Below are positions 10,274 to 22,284 of a stretch of 64,000 nucleotides of DNA, one piece after another. The stretch is taken from the NCBI GenBank assembly GCA_964016875.1, contig OZ024726.1, positions 55,731,325 through 55,795,324 on the forward strand, written 5' to 3'. Made by a program: the position numbers and the translations under genes. Position 1 is the first letter of the stretch, and each line of letters starts with the position of its first letter. The DNA comes from Fallopia convolvulus (taxonomy: Eukaryota; Streptophyta; Magnoliopsida; Caryophyllales; Polygonaceae). The notes below the pieces were generated by a model. The model ran no database searches. It saw nothing but the letters and a program-made list of their open reading frames with translations, and was not told the DNA's origin.

Positions 10274-13200
10274 TTATGCATAATACATCTTAATCTGCGC
10301 GACGTTCCAAGTTTTGTTGAGCGTGCGTCCCTTGCTGTCTTTGAGTTTAAAGGCCCCGGGCGCGACTTCTTCTCCAAGGAGGTATGGATCTTCCCAGTTT
10401 GGATCTGGCTTTCCGCCCTCGGTACGTCTCAGGAAGAGATTTCCCTCGGTCAAAACCCGGGGTCGGACCTTCTTGTCATGATACACCGCGACTTGCCGCT
10501 TGTATTCCATGGAGCGCAAGGCTGCTACCTCGCGAATCTCGTCCTTGAACTGCAGTTCCACTTTGAGGTTGGCCCCGTTTTCTTTTTCGTTGAAGTCGAA
10601 GACCCTTGCCGACGGGACCAAGGTTTCTACTAGGACCACCGCGTCCACCTCGTAGGTTAAAGCGAACGGGGTTTCTCCCATGGTGTGATGTGTGGTCGTC
10701 CTATATGTCCACAAGACAAGAGGAAGAAGCTCCGCCCAGCGACCCTGGGCTATACCAAGACGCTTTTTTAGATCGGACAAGATGCGGGCGTTGATGTTCT
10801 CCACCTGGCCGTTTGATTGGTGATGGGCTACTGATGAAAATTTGAGGTTGATGCCGACCTCCTCGCAATCGAACTAGGGACCGTGGTCGGTCATGATCCC
10901 CGAAGCGACATACGAGGTTTTTCCACAGGAAATTGCAGACCTTCGCCCCCCGTGATTTTTGCCATTGCCTCTGCCTCGATCCACTTAGTAAAGTAATCGA
11001 CGATGACCGGGATGTATTGCACCTGTCCTACAGCCTTGGGGAAGGGTCCTAGAATGTCCATCCCCCACATCGCGAAGGGGCAGGGTACATGAATCGAGTG
11101 CAGGCGTGCCGTCGGGGCGTGCTGGATGTTGGCCTGCCTCTGGCACCCGTCACACCTTTGAACGTAGTCCCTCGCGTCTTGCCTGAGGGTGGGCCAAAAA
11201 TACCCCAAGTGGGCAATTTTGTGCGACAACGCACGCCAACCGGGGTGGCCGCTGCAGACCCCTTCATGTGCCTCGAACAGGATATGGTCCACGGCCACGG
11301 TTGGTACGCACAACAAATTGGGTTCTGTAAAACCTCGGCGGTAGAGTTGTCCTCTGACGACACAGTAACGAGCCGCCTGCATTTTAAGCTTTCTAGCCCT
11401 TGCGGGGTCCTCAAGAAGGACTCCGCTCTCCACATAGTACGTGATGGGAACCCTCCAATCCTCGGGCTCGACGGAGAGGACTTCGCTTGTTACACTTCGT
11501 GATAGTTTTCTCTCCACCATCACACGGTTACCTACTTCCAAGGGGAGAGCCGACCCCAACCGTGCGAGAGCATCGGCCTTCGTATTTGAAGCGCGGGGAA
11601 CCGATTCCACCGCGAACGCTTCCAGGCAAGATACCAAGGCTTTGACTTTCTCTCGGTACGCAGGTGAGAACCCCGTCCTAGTATCATATTGCCCATTCAG
11701 TTGCCTCGCCACCAACTCAGAATCGGTGTACACCCTGATCTTGCGAGCCCCACTGAGCAATGTCATCTCTATCCCGGTGATCATGGCCTCATACTCGGCC
11801 TCGTTGTTGGTGGCGTCAAAGGCGAAGTTGAGGGCATATTCGGTTTCAATTGAGGGACCAACGAGGAATACGCCGGCCCCGCCCTCGGCGTTGCACCGCG
11901 AACCGTCGACGAAGACTTTCCACTCCTCTGAGCTCTCGTCAGTTTCGGGGAAGGTAACCTCCACCATGAAGTCGGCGAGGGTTTGCCCTTTCATTGCAGT
12001 CCTAGGGAGGTAGCTGATGTCAAACTCGGAGAGCTCTACTGCTCACTTCGCCATCCGCCTAGAGAGGGCGAGCTGGTGGAGGATCTGGCAAAGTAGGAGG
12101 TCGGAGAGGACCTGGATAGGATGTGCATGGAAGTAAGGCCGCAGACGTCGTATGGCGGTTACAACGGCTAGGGCCATTTTTTCGGCAAGGGAATATCGTT
12201 GCTCTGCAGGTTGGAGCACGCGGATGATGAAGTAGACAAGATGCATCGCCTTCCTGGTGAGCACGACGCTGACTGTCTTCGGGCTTACGACAACGTACAG
12301 TTGCAAGTCCTCACCCGCCTTTGGGGGCGATAAGGTGGGGAGCTTCGTCAAGAATATCTTTAGCCCAGAAAAGGCGAGCTCTAGCTCTTCGTCCTAGACA
12401 AACTTGTCGTTCTTTTTTAGGGCCGCGAAGAAAGGTAGCGATCTATCCGCCAACCGGGAACATAACCTCCCCAGATAATTTACAGCGTCGTTGAGCTGCT
12501 GCACTTCGGTTCGAGATCGGGGGGACTGCATCGAAAGAATTGATTCTATCTTGGCGGGGTTCACATCGATCCCTCTCTCGCTGATCATGAATCCTAGGAA
12601 TTTCCCCGACAATACGCCAAACACACATTTCTCAGGATTTAGGCTGAGTCGGTTGTGCCTGAGCGTTGCGAAGACCTAGGAGAGGTCGACCAGATGATCC
12701 TCTAGGGTCCTGCTTCGGACCACAATGTCGTCTATGTATGCCGACACATTCCTCCCCAGGTGGTTTTTGAAGATTCGGTCTACGAGACGTTGGAAGGTTG
12801 CGCATGCGTTCTTCAAGCCGAATGGCATGACCTTGTAGCAGAAAGTCCCGCGTTGGGTGATGAAAGATGTTTCCTCCTCATCTCGCGGGCTCATCGGGAC
12901 CTTATTGTAACCTGAGCGTCGAGGAAGCTCAATACCCCGTGTCCCGCCGTGGAGTCGACCAGCTCGTCGATCGAGGGCAGGGGGTAGCTGTCTTTGGGAC
13001 AAGCCTTGTTCAGATCCTTGAAGTCCACGCACTTGCGCCACTTCCCACTGGCCTTTATGACTAGCACGACGTTTGATAACCACCTGGGGTACTTTACCTC
13101 ACGAATAAACCCTGCGGCCAGCAGCTTCCCTATTTTTGTGTTTGCGGCGTTTGCCCTCTCTTCATTCATTTTCCTCCGTCGTTGCACCACAGGACGAACG

Positions 13201-13697
13201 GTGACATCAACGTTTAAAGAATGTTGGGCCACCGTTCGCGGGATTCCGCGGAGGTCCTTCGCGGTCCATGCAAACACGTCGCAGGAGCCGACCAGCAAGG
13301 CCTCCAGCGATTGCCAATTCCCCGGAGAGGCACTCGCCCAGGTAGATTTTTTCTGTCTCACCGCTGAAGGGGGTAATGACCCTTCTCTACGCTTCTGGGA
13401 TGGGGACCGTAAAGTCCCGAACCTCGAGATCAACCTCTGTGGTAACCTCTGTAGTAGCCTCCACCATGAAAACCGGGCATTTTTGCTTTCCGGAGGTCGC
13501 GTAGCAGACGCGCCCCTCCTCTTGGTTGCCCTTGACCTCACCGACGCCGCCCTCGACGTGGAATTTCATTTTTAGGTGATAGATGGATACTACCGCCTGA
13601 AATTACATCAGGGACACCCTTCCGATGATTGTGTTGTAGACTGAGGGCAAGCGTACCACGGTGAATTCCACCATCACGGTGAGGGCAAGCGTACCAA
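10274..13697 (-). pseudogene. Gypsy pol: PR-RT-RH-aRH-INT, broken
   Basis: Minus-strand order: end of the aspartic protease region (VEFTVVRLPSVYNTIIGR, 13697-13600, then a TAA); RT fingers and palm (LRGIPRTVAQHSLNVDVTVR, KWRKCVDFKDLNKACPKDSY, about 13270-12970); the RT active-site motif AYIDDIVV (about 12735); the RT thumb (FLGFMISERGIDVNPAKIES, 12600); a first RNase H (12351-12043); a second RNase H beginning VFVDGSRCNAEGGAG (about 11910) with NNEAEYEA and VYTDSELVARQLNGQYD; the integrase HHCC zinc motif (HEGVCSGH and CDGCQRQ, about 11260-11130); the core WGMDILGPFP (11060); a DHGP box whose following codon is TAG (about 10880); and the integrase C-terminal part ending MYYA at about 10274. 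Several stops and frame changes make it non-functional. Confidence 0.9.
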
Positions 13698-13734
13698 GAT
13701 AATTTAATTAAAAATTCTTTATTCAAGATGGAAA

Positions 13735-15243
13735 TATCATCTTCAACCTGAATTTTGGGTCCTTAATGTCAATTTCAGGATTGAACTTGGGAAATATTTC
13801 CTTCTCCACATCATTGTCTTCATCTAGGCTATCCAATTGATCAGAACCATCATAATCCGAGTCTACATCAAATGAGCAACCCATAACTTCTTGTTGATTT
13901 AATATAGCAAGCCCTGTTGGTTGATCAGATGCACTTGGAATTGGTGGAATCATCACAAATCCAATATCATCATCTTCTCCAATTGATGGTGCGCAAAATA
14001 ACCGCAAAATAATCAATGAGTAATTAGCAAAGTATAAAAGGGAATACGGGTAAAATACCATGATCAAACGTAATACAATATGCTTGTATTTGCATGATAT
14101 ATATGTGCGTTGTTCTGCATGTTATTACCTAGGTGGATTATAAAGTCCATCTTGTGCCTAGTCATTCTCCAACCCCGAGCCCGTTTCGAATTTATCTAAT
14201 TGGCCAACAATTTGTTTGTGGCCCAATAAACACGTGAGCATCTCAATAAGAAAAATTCTCATGGGCTTGGCCCATTATTAAAGTTAGGTATTTTGAGTAA
14301 ATACGTGACTAATTCTCATGCATGTGTGTGTGATCAATCTCAGCAAGCATAAAACAACACTATTGCATGCAAAATTCATGCATCACTCCCACGTATGCAA
14401 TTGTTATATAGCTTCTCGGAGAAAATTCCTAAAGATCATCCCACATCGATCAAATAAGGCCGAGCAAGCAGCTCCCACTTATTATATATAGCAAGGCTAT
14501 GAGACATTTAAAAAGGTCGAAAATCCTCTCTGGCTCGAGAACTATCTCGTTTGCCAAAGCTCGACGTGTTTGATCTCCGAGTGAGATCGTGCTATAAACG
14601 GTATAAAGTCTAAAGGCTTTATTCGTAAAGAGCACAAAAACAACCGGCTGAGGGGTGGGGAGGAGGAATAATCCACGTACGAAAACCGTTCGGTTGTACG
14701 AATTCCCGAAAGTTAGTATTTTTATAATCCCGTTTATAGCGCGTATTATATCGGGTTTCAACACCAATATCATTATCCTCCTCTTCTAGTTGAACATCAT
14801 CTTCATCACCCTCTGCATATTCAACAATCTCCTCCTCTAAAGATGATCCATCCTCCTCATTAGCATGCTCCGATAGCTTAGCTTGTTCTTGAAGATTTAT
14901 TTCACCTACATCGTATTCTTCTTCCTTGATGACCACATACATGTCAATTACACCATATTCCGGTAAATGAGTGGTCACCATATCTATCACATCTATATCG
15001 CCATTGACCATATTGAAGTGAGATTGACTAGTATTAGGATTAGGAGACCTCCACAATTATGTGACCTTGTCTATATCATGCTCAATTTGCATCAACATTT
15101 CAGCAATGCTTTCAAAAGAAATTCCATCTTGATGACAGTAACCAAAATAGCTGACAGATGCATTCACATAACCTCTCCACCCTTCTTCAGCAAAATACCC
15201 ACCATGATCGAATTTAATAGTAAAATAACATGTATTGGAACCT
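13735..15243 (-). pseudogene. MuDR-like transposase, N-terminal relic
   Basis: The minus-strand exon starts after a 3' splice site (TTTGTTGACAG|GTTCC, about 15243). It encodes a PB1-like N-terminal domain (CYFTIKFDHGGYFAEEGWRG, VNASVSYFGYCHQDG) and has one in-frame TAA at 15057-15059. An acidic linker follows (EEEIVEYAEGDEDDVQLEEE). Removing the 780-bp insertion at 13984-14763 plus one target copy joins it in frame to EDDDIGFVMIPPIPS and then FPKFNPEIDIKDPKFRLKMI, the start of the MuDR DNA-binding region. Coding stops at about 13735, where gypsy DNA begins. The zinc knuckle and DDE catalytic core are absent. Confidence 0.7.
13984..14763 (-). mobile_element. Solo LTR (780 bp) inside MuDR relic
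   Basis: Minus strand: begins TGTTGAAACCCGATATAATA and ends GCGCACCATCA, giving TG...CA termini. It is flanked by CCAAT on both sides (13979-13983 and 14764-14768), a 5-bp target duplication. It carries a TATA-like stretch (GGGATTATAAAAATAC). No internal region, primer-binding site or pol remains, so it is a solo LTR left by recombination or a very short TRIM-type element. Confidence 0.75.
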
Positions 15244-15402
15244 GTCAACAAATATATATTAAAATAAATTTAGAAAACAAGAATTTAAATGGTATATATA
15301 TAATACTATGTAAGACAACAAGAGAATTCCTGTAAAAAAACAAGTGGAGATAGATAATATGTGATGGCGGTGATGCTACAGCAACCCAATACCCAATTTG
15401 GT

Positions 15403-15439
15403 CCCCACCCCCACCCCCACCCCCACCCCCACCCCCACC
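15403..15439. repeat. (CCCCCA)n simple repeat
   Basis: About six units of CCCCCA. The minus strand is therefore a G-run array able to form a G-quadruplex. It lies about 160 bp upstream of the MuDR exon, inside what would be its intron. Confidence 0.85.
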
Positions 15440-16089
15440 ACCTTTCACACCCTTTCCAAGTAGAAAAATCCAAATTTTTTTATCCACCCATCCATTGAAT
15501 TCGTAATCAACAACACAATAAAGTTAAAAGAAAAGCTTTTCTAACAAAAAAAAAATACAGCATACTACTGCTTGTAATCAAATTTTTCTCATATAAAAGT
15601 GTTTTTAGTTCTCTTTCCAAGTTAGTTGGACTCTAAAAGCTTTCTTCAACCCTCTTTTCCCAATAGTAAAGTTCAGAGCTTGAAAGTAAATATTTTACCA
15701 TACTGTTGGGGATCAGATAGTAAATCTTGTTGACGCCACTTTCTTCTAATTCTCAATTTCTCCATCTTCCTTCAAGCTTCTCAATTTCATGCCACTTGCA
15801 AATCGTAAAATACAATCGCTCTCTTTTCTCCCAATTTCAACCTTAAAAACACGACCTTCTGTAAATTCTACTCCCCCACATGTTATTATCTTTTAATTAG
15901 ATGGAGAAAAAAAATTGATCGATATACATTTAACCTTTTTTTTGTAATTCTGATGTATTGTAGAGAGTTTAGTCATCACAATAATATTAATTTCTTTTAT
16001 TTAAGTGTCTACGTGGAATCCTTGTCACAAATTTAACGGAGGGTTAACCAGATATATAACGGAAGGACTAAATAATAGCTTTTTTTAAA
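15440..16089. other. No gene seen
   Basis: AT-rich, with pyrimidine-rich stretches at 15640-15860 that may be promoter or 5' leader of the former MuDR gene. I see no ORF or repeat that I can name. Confidence 0.3.
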
Positions 16090-16769
16090 GGGTTATTTGT
16101 TAAAAACCACCTTTTAAAATGGGTGTTTTTTAAGAAACCACCTTTTATGAATTTTTTTAAATAAAACCACCTTTTATAATATAGTTTGTTAAGTTAAACC
16201 ACCTATAACAAAATCAGGACCAAAATGTCCTTAACTACATATTTCATTAATTTACAAAATCATCTAAAATTTATTATATTTTTCTTAAATCGAGTAACAT
16301 ATGTATGTGTGTGTATATATATATGTAACATATGACAACTCAAAAAAGATAAATTGATTTTTCTTATAATTTTAAAAAGTTGAAAATACTTATTAATTGA
16401 TTTAATGTAGTAAATAATCTCGCATAAGAAAATAACAATTTTAAATTAAATGAAATATCTCAACTTTTAAAGTCATTTTTGTTGATTTTTTGAAAAAAAT
16501 AAAAAGATTTTTTGTTAAATATATCATGATGTTTGTTTTTTAAAAAATATTAAAAAATTATGGATGATTTTATGACTTTTTTCTTAAAACTAAATATATA
16601 TGGATGAAGGACATAATGGTCAATAAAATATAAAATATTACTAGAAAATAGAAGTAGGTGGTTCAATTGAACAAATTACATTTTAAAAGGTGGTTTTACT
16701 TAAAAATATTATAAAAGGTGGTTTGTTAAAAAACACCTATTTTAAAAGGTGTTTTGTGATAAAAAATTC
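16090..16769. mobile_element. MITE with long inverted repeats, Mutator-like
   Basis: Imperfect terminal inverted repeats of about 170 bp. The left arm begins GGGTTATTTGTTAAAAACCA and the right arm, read in reverse, begins GAATTTTTTATCACAAAACA; then both continue with CACCTTTTAAAAT-GGTGTTTTTTAA and several AAACCACCTTTTAT words. Flanks carry TTTTTTAAA on both sides (16081-16089 and 16770-16778), a plausible 9-bp target duplication as made by Mutator-type elements. The centre is AT-rich and non-coding. Confidence 0.7.
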
Positions 16770-16911
16770 TTTTTTAAAAGGTTGGGGACTTAAAAAAATA
16801 TTTTAAAACGTTAGGGACTAATTATAAACAAGCTTAAAATGTTGGGACTACCGAAGGAATTCACAGCTTAGGAAATTTGTGCCAACAACCTTCAAACTCT
16901 ATAATAAAGTT

Positions 16912-17215
16912 AGATCAATGAGGGCCACGTGGATGAATTATTTGATAGAAGCCTAGAAGGACATTGACGATTCCTTACAATTGACTCGTTAACTTGATAG
17001 ACGGGCTTAAAACTCCAGAATTAGATCAATCACAGCCATATATATGGATGAACTATTTGTCAGGACATTGAAGACTCCACTAAATTTCAACATGGCTTGC
17101 TAACGTTATAGATGGGGCTATGATTCTCGAATAGATAATGATCTGATAGAATAACTACGCCATTGACTTGCAATTGACTTGCTAACTTGACATATGGATC
17201 AATCCAATGGAGGAA
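16912..17215. repeat. Degenerate repeat of about 110 bp, about 2.7 copies
   Basis: Three diverged units share the order TAGATCAAT - GGATGAA.TATTTG - GGACATTGA.GA - TTGACT.G.TAACTTGATA. Similar words (TTGACTTGTTGACTTGCTAGACGGGG) occur upstream of the RLP at about 39798-39824, so it may be a relic of an RLP-block upstream region. Confidence 0.4.
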
Positions 17216-17272
17216 GAATTAATTTTTATGCACGGCCTGTCCTTGTATCGCTTTACCGGACTTTTATCAGTA

Positions 17273-17870
17273 CTAGTTGTACCCGTCGTATATGCGTACC
17301 ATGTACGATTAGGATTCGATATTTTATAGACATTATAAATAAGATATTAATAAATAAAAATATAATATAAACTTTAATATAAGAAATTTTATTGCTCGTA
17401 GAATGTATAATTTTTTTAATCAATATAAATGGTTAAATTTAGAGATTTTTCTTTTGGTACCCCTGAGTTATTGACTTTTCCTTTTGTTGTCCTAAAAAAA
17501 ATTTCATTCCACTTGGTACCCTCATAGTTTGTACAAAGTTTTAACCGTGCCCTAATTAAAAGAACAACATTAAATTCCTTTATTTATAACTATGTCTATC
17601 TATAACTATATATTAAATTTGTAACTTTTCTAGCCACCACATTAATTCTGGCCCCACCTTATATTTAAAAATTTTATTTATATTATTTTTCCAATTAAAT
17701 TCCTTTATTTATTCATGTGGAAAAAAATTAATTCAAATTTTAATTAAAAATAACGAAAATTATTTTATCTTTATCTTTTTATCTATTTATAAAAAATATT
17801 TATCTTAAATTAAATTTTGATAAAAAGGTAAATTTTTTAAATATTTATATAATTACTGATTGGGGATCAA
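17273..17870. mobile_element. Helitron fragments
   Basis: At 17273 a minus-strand 3' terminus is visible (reverse complement GACGGGTACAACTAG|T, CTAG at 17276-17273). At 17595 a plus-strand 5' terminus appears (TCTATCTATAACTATATATT), followed by the family's GGCCCCACCTTATATTTA. Neither has its partner end, so these are two partial copies of the family at 48090-48797. Confidence 0.5.
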
Positions 17871-20700
17871 ATGAGAACAATTCTTATCCTAAGAAATGAG
17901 AACAATTATGAGCCTTTGATTTTATCAGCTTAACGGTGTAGATCTAATTTTATAAGGGGCGCACACGTGCAGCTTTTTTAGACATTGAAGGGTATAGTCG
18001 TCCTTTTACATCCTTTCTCTTCAATTTCAACCTACACCTTCATTCAAGCAAAATAACGTCTGCGAGTTTTTGAAGATTGCCGACCAAACTTCTCTTCATT
18101 CAATCAACACTCCTTATGTTACTTTAATCTACTTCCTCTCAAACAAACTTACCTTCAATCCCCTCCTTATTAATAGATTTAGGTATGATTTTCGTTGATT
18201 TAGGTTTTCAATATTTGTTCATGGGTTTAAGTATGATTTCTCATCTTTGTTCATGGATTTTGGTAAATAGAATCATAGAATTGATAGAGATTGTAAGACA
18301 GAGGTTTGTGTATGTTTTTTGCATTGCCATGTGAAGGATTCCATTGAAATAGAGGTTGATTTTGTAAGTTTGTTTGATTGTCCACCATGTGTTTGATAAA
18401 ATGCCTAAACAATTTTTCTCTATAAAAATCCAAACTAACATGTGCGATCGATGGAGCGTATAATTTATTTATAAATTCAAAACTGGCCAAGTTGTTGATA
18501 CATGAAATCAATTAGTAATTGATTAAATGGAACACACATGTCGGGGTGAGTTGTTGGTTTCATCTTGCTGACTAAGCTCTTAGCTTATTTTTTATGGACA
18601 TAAATCTCTTTAAAGCAAATCTGATGCAAATGGTTCTATAGACCATGAAAAAGGGCAATGGTTCTATTGACCATGGAAATGTAAGCAATGCCACATCTAA
18701 TGCAAATACACTTGCAGATGAAGTTGCAAAATCTGAGGTGTGTGCTTTCCATTCAAGCATTAGTGCATTACACAACATATAAAATAGTAGTTTGTTCTCA
18801 ACTTATTCGAGAGTTTTCATTAACTTTTCCTTGAACAGTTTGGCACAACTCATTATAATGGCAATCTATATTCTAAATGTTTATTTGTTTATCTATATAT
18901 AAATGAGCTCATAGCTTAATTTTTATTAGTCATGAACGTATAATTTGCAAGGCTTCAACTTCAAGGATTCAATCATGAGCATATAATTCAATTTTGTATG
19001 TGTATTTTTTATCAGTCAATTGCAATAACACTCACTTGTATGAGAAGCTTTAGCTTTCAATTCAAATCCCACCTTAAAAAGAGACGGCAACTCCAATAAT
19101 TCAAAATTTTTATTGCTACATTTACATGAACCGCATTGTTATTTTCAATGAACATTCCTGTTCAATATTGAGAACCGCAACGACAAAATTTTGTGAACCA
19201 AAAGAAAAAACTGTAATTTACACATTTTTATTGCTCATTATGTGTTCCATGTTGCTTCTAAATTAACTTATTTCATTGTAGATTATTCATCAAGCTCCGG
19301 TAATCCTAACTTGTCTCATCCGGATAATGATGCTAGTATGGATGGAGTTTTATTGGATGATCCTGAAGAAGCTAATGATACCTGCATTCTTCATTTATCA
19401 CAAAATTGTTCTTATTGGGTGGTGGGGAGAGTGCAATGTCATCAAGTATAGCCGGGAAACAAATTTCAAAGTCTAAAATGTCTTAACCATCTCAGCCAAA
19501 TACAAATTTTTAACTTAATGTGACAAATTATGACTTTTACATCACCGAAAAATCAACATCGAGCCAATACCATTGGATATTCATGCTATTTTTATGTGAC
19601 TTTTTCTTAGAATCTGTATCCTCAGAATCTACATCGTGAGAATCTTCATCCACTTCTTCTTCTTCACTTTCACCTACTTGTAACTCCAAGCTACCAGTTA
19701 GTGGAGTAGAAAGCTCTAGCATTTTCATTTCTCGCAAACTTTGACGTGTGAGGCTAACTCGTTTCTTTCTTTTTCAACCCTTTCGAAGTCGTCGTTGTCA
19801 TATGTATAAAATAAAATAATTTACAAGTTTATACATTTGTAAAAATTTAAAATATAACACAAATAATATAAAGGTAGTGCTAACTAAAATTTCATGAACT
19901 AAACAATATAAGAGCATGAACTGTAATATGAAACTTCAATATACGACACACATAAGAAGTATTGTTTACTAAATTTTATGAACCTTCTTGGAAAAAGTTA
20001 TGAACCTAATAGCATAAGAGCATGAACCATAATATAATAAGCGCATCAACTACATTATATACAAAATAAAAAAACGAGTGATCCTTTGGACTTATATTTG
20101 TACATGAGACGTGGCAATACTAAAAAATGAACCATATTATTTGCAAACATGAACCACTATGAGTTTACGACATATTTTATGAACCACATCAACCTTAATG
20201 ATAATTACTATGAACTTGTAAATACGACTTCACTAACCTTTTATTGTGGGAGATTGATTTTGGTTTTTCCTAGTATCTTCAACATTTTTTACTTCGAATT
20301 TCCCTCTCTTGAAATTCTTCTTCATTGTGTATTCCTTTTAGTATACATAAACATGTGTAAATATGAAGTTTAATGAATAATAAAACATTCAAGAAAAGCA
20401 TTAAATGCAAAAGAGCTCCACAATGTTGGACTAGAAAAGAACTAGCCTTAAGTCAAGCAAAAAGAGGCAAAGAAGTAAAAAAGGTCTAGACATTAGTTAA
20501 TATATCTCAGGGCTCAGGGCCTAATCTCCTCTTTAATATAAGCATCTTAAGTCAAGCAAAAAAAAAGGTTTGGTCCTGGGATTCACATATATCAACACAC
20601 CAATAAATATAACATGAATTCATAAAAATGTGGATAGTATATAAGAGCACTTCACTTCAAATATGTCCATAGTTAGGAATCATTCCTACAAAACTATAAA
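17871..20700. other. AT-rich region, no recognisable gene
   Basis: Only short ORFs occur. One on the plus strand (19242-19451, Ser/Asp-rich) follows a splice-site-like TTCATTGTAG, and one on the minus strand (19537-19737) is acidic (GESEEEEVDEDSHD). I recognise neither. From 19130 to 20230 the words ATGAACC and GAACC recur many times in irregular spacing, reminiscent of the TTTGTTCAT words in the element at 61819, so this may be an old transposon. Confidence 0.3.
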
Positions 20701-21014
20701 GAAAGTACTTTCTAACGATATAGATGGACAACCTGTGACACTCCTATACCCTCTGACGTATATTTTGTAAAACTTATCCCTTATATAAAGAGATAATTTA
20801 CATATACCAATTATTCACGTAAGCACATAGCAGACATTAACAACCATAAAAGGTTGCACACACACATCTATGTTATTACTTCTCATACTAAAACATCTAT
20901 TACTGTAACTTCTATTACAAACCATATTTCTAAGATGCAAAATGAGGAGGAGAAGATTGCATTGAGCTTCAGCCGACCGACCTATATGAATGTGACCTCT
21001 AAACGGACACACGT

Positions 21015-21154
21015 CAGTAAGAACTAGCTGAAGCTGAAAAATTGTTTTGCGATTTACGTGAGTCGCACACTCAGTGTGCGACTCACGTAGTTCTTACTGA
21101 AAAACTTGCGATTTTAGGGAGCCCTTTCTGAAAAACTTGATCAAAGGGCTCCCT
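21015..21154. other. Nested palindromes: stem-loop cluster
   Basis: Three perfect inverted repeats lie within 140 bp. The core is ACGTGAGTCGCACACT (21056-21071), one C, then its exact complement (21073-21088). An outer pair is CAGTAAGAACTA (21015-21026) with TAGTTCTTACTG (21088-21099), sharing one base with the core. A separate hairpin is AGGGAGCCCTTT (21116-21127) with AAAGGGCTCCCT (21143-21154), loop 15 nt. No terminal repeats or target duplication were found. Confidence 0.8.
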
Positions 21155-21704
21155 AATATCATTACAAAGAGAAACCCTAAAATCACTCTGAAATCTTTTA
21201 CCGAATATAAATCCGATATCGAAAACACCCTTTGAAAACTATAGATCAACTGATTTCTCAAACAAAAGCAACTGTAGATCTAGATCTGGAAAAATTAGGA
21301 AAATCCAGATAAATCATTAACTAATTAAAAACTTACCAAACAACGTTTGTACTTCAGAATTAAAACCGATTAAAAAGATCTTGTACCAGATCCAACAAAA
21401 ACAACCGAATTCAAAAGAATCAAAATTATTTCTCTTCGTTTTCTCCTTCTTCTTTTTTTTGTTTGGTTCCTTCCAAGTGAAATTCTGAGAACCAAATATT
21501 GATATATATCAAAGTACGTAAGGTCGGCACAATTATTAGGAAAAATTATATTTTTCACCCTTAAATCTTCTTTACTACAAATTTTACCCTGAAATAATTA
21601 ATATTTAACTTTTTCTTAAATTTTTTTTAAAATATAATAAACTTAATTCGAAAATAAATATTACTTTTAAAAATGCACTATATCTCATGCCAATATGCTA
21701 CGCA

Positions 21705-22284
21705 TAGACCTGTCAAAACATGACCCGACCCGACAACCCGACCCGAACCGCCCGATTTTTTCTGGGTTAAGACCCGAAAATTTAAACCCGAAACCCAAAA
21801 TAAACCGAACCCGCTAAATCCGAAAATTTTTGGGTTAGGGGCGGGTTCAACCCGCTGGGTCAAATTTTATTTCAATGATGTCATCATGTGTCATATTATG
21901 TACCTATTATTATTGCATATTTCTTTGCTCTAATTCTCTACAGTGTACAATAACGGGAAATGAAAACTTATTCCCGCTAAAAACACCCTAGAACTTATAT
22001 TTTAATATATTTTAAATATTGGTTTAGGAAAAATATTCTAAATTATATTTTAAAATATCAATTAATATAATTTTTTATTTTTCTATTATTATTTAAACTT
22101 ATTTTAATAATAATTGAAAAATAAAAATTATGTTATTGACCCACTGGTCAATCCGAACCCGCCCGATAACCTGCCATGACCTGACCCGACTTAACCAGTA
22201 ACTCAATTGACCCGAACCCGTTTGAACCCGAACCTGAAATGATCGAACCCAAACCCGACCGACCCGACCCGATCGACAGGTCTA
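21705..22284. mobile_element. hAT-like non-autonomous element rich in CCCGACCCG
   Basis: Short terminal inverted repeats TAGACCTGTC and GACAGGTCTA enclose 580 bp. Both ends are packed with degenerate CCCGACCCG/GACCCGAACCC words and the middle is AT-rich. I see no clear 8-bp target duplication. The structure resembles a widespread class of plant hAT-type MITEs (inference). Confidence 0.5.

Larger units (their letters stand above)
3490..13697 (-). mobile_element. Decayed Ty3/gypsy element, Tat-like
   Basis: On the minus strand, pol runs from protease (about 13697) to the integrase end (10274). Downstream of pol come tandem repeats (8783-10170), an antisense coding region (6241-8500) and then LTR-like non-coding DNA. 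A second, archaeal-type RNase H after the RT-linked one, plus an antisense ORF between pol and the 3' LTR, are reported traits of the Tat lineage (established knowledge). The 5' LTR and gag are missing: the element stops at about 13697 against a MuDR relic. The left border is my estimate, from the change to moderate GC content and from an LTR-type promoter on the minus strand. Confidence 0.65.

Noticed and set aside
14450..14773. 107-residue minus-strand ORF
   Set aside because: It lies within the solo LTR and has no recognisable domain.
15245..15487. Minus-strand ORF with a run of 13 glycines
   Set aside because: The glycines come from the (CCCCCA)n simple repeat. There is no family resemblance.
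19537..19737. Acidic minus-strand ORF as a transposase N-terminus
   Set aside because: Only acid-rich composition is visible. No catalytic or DNA-binding motif was found in the surroundings.
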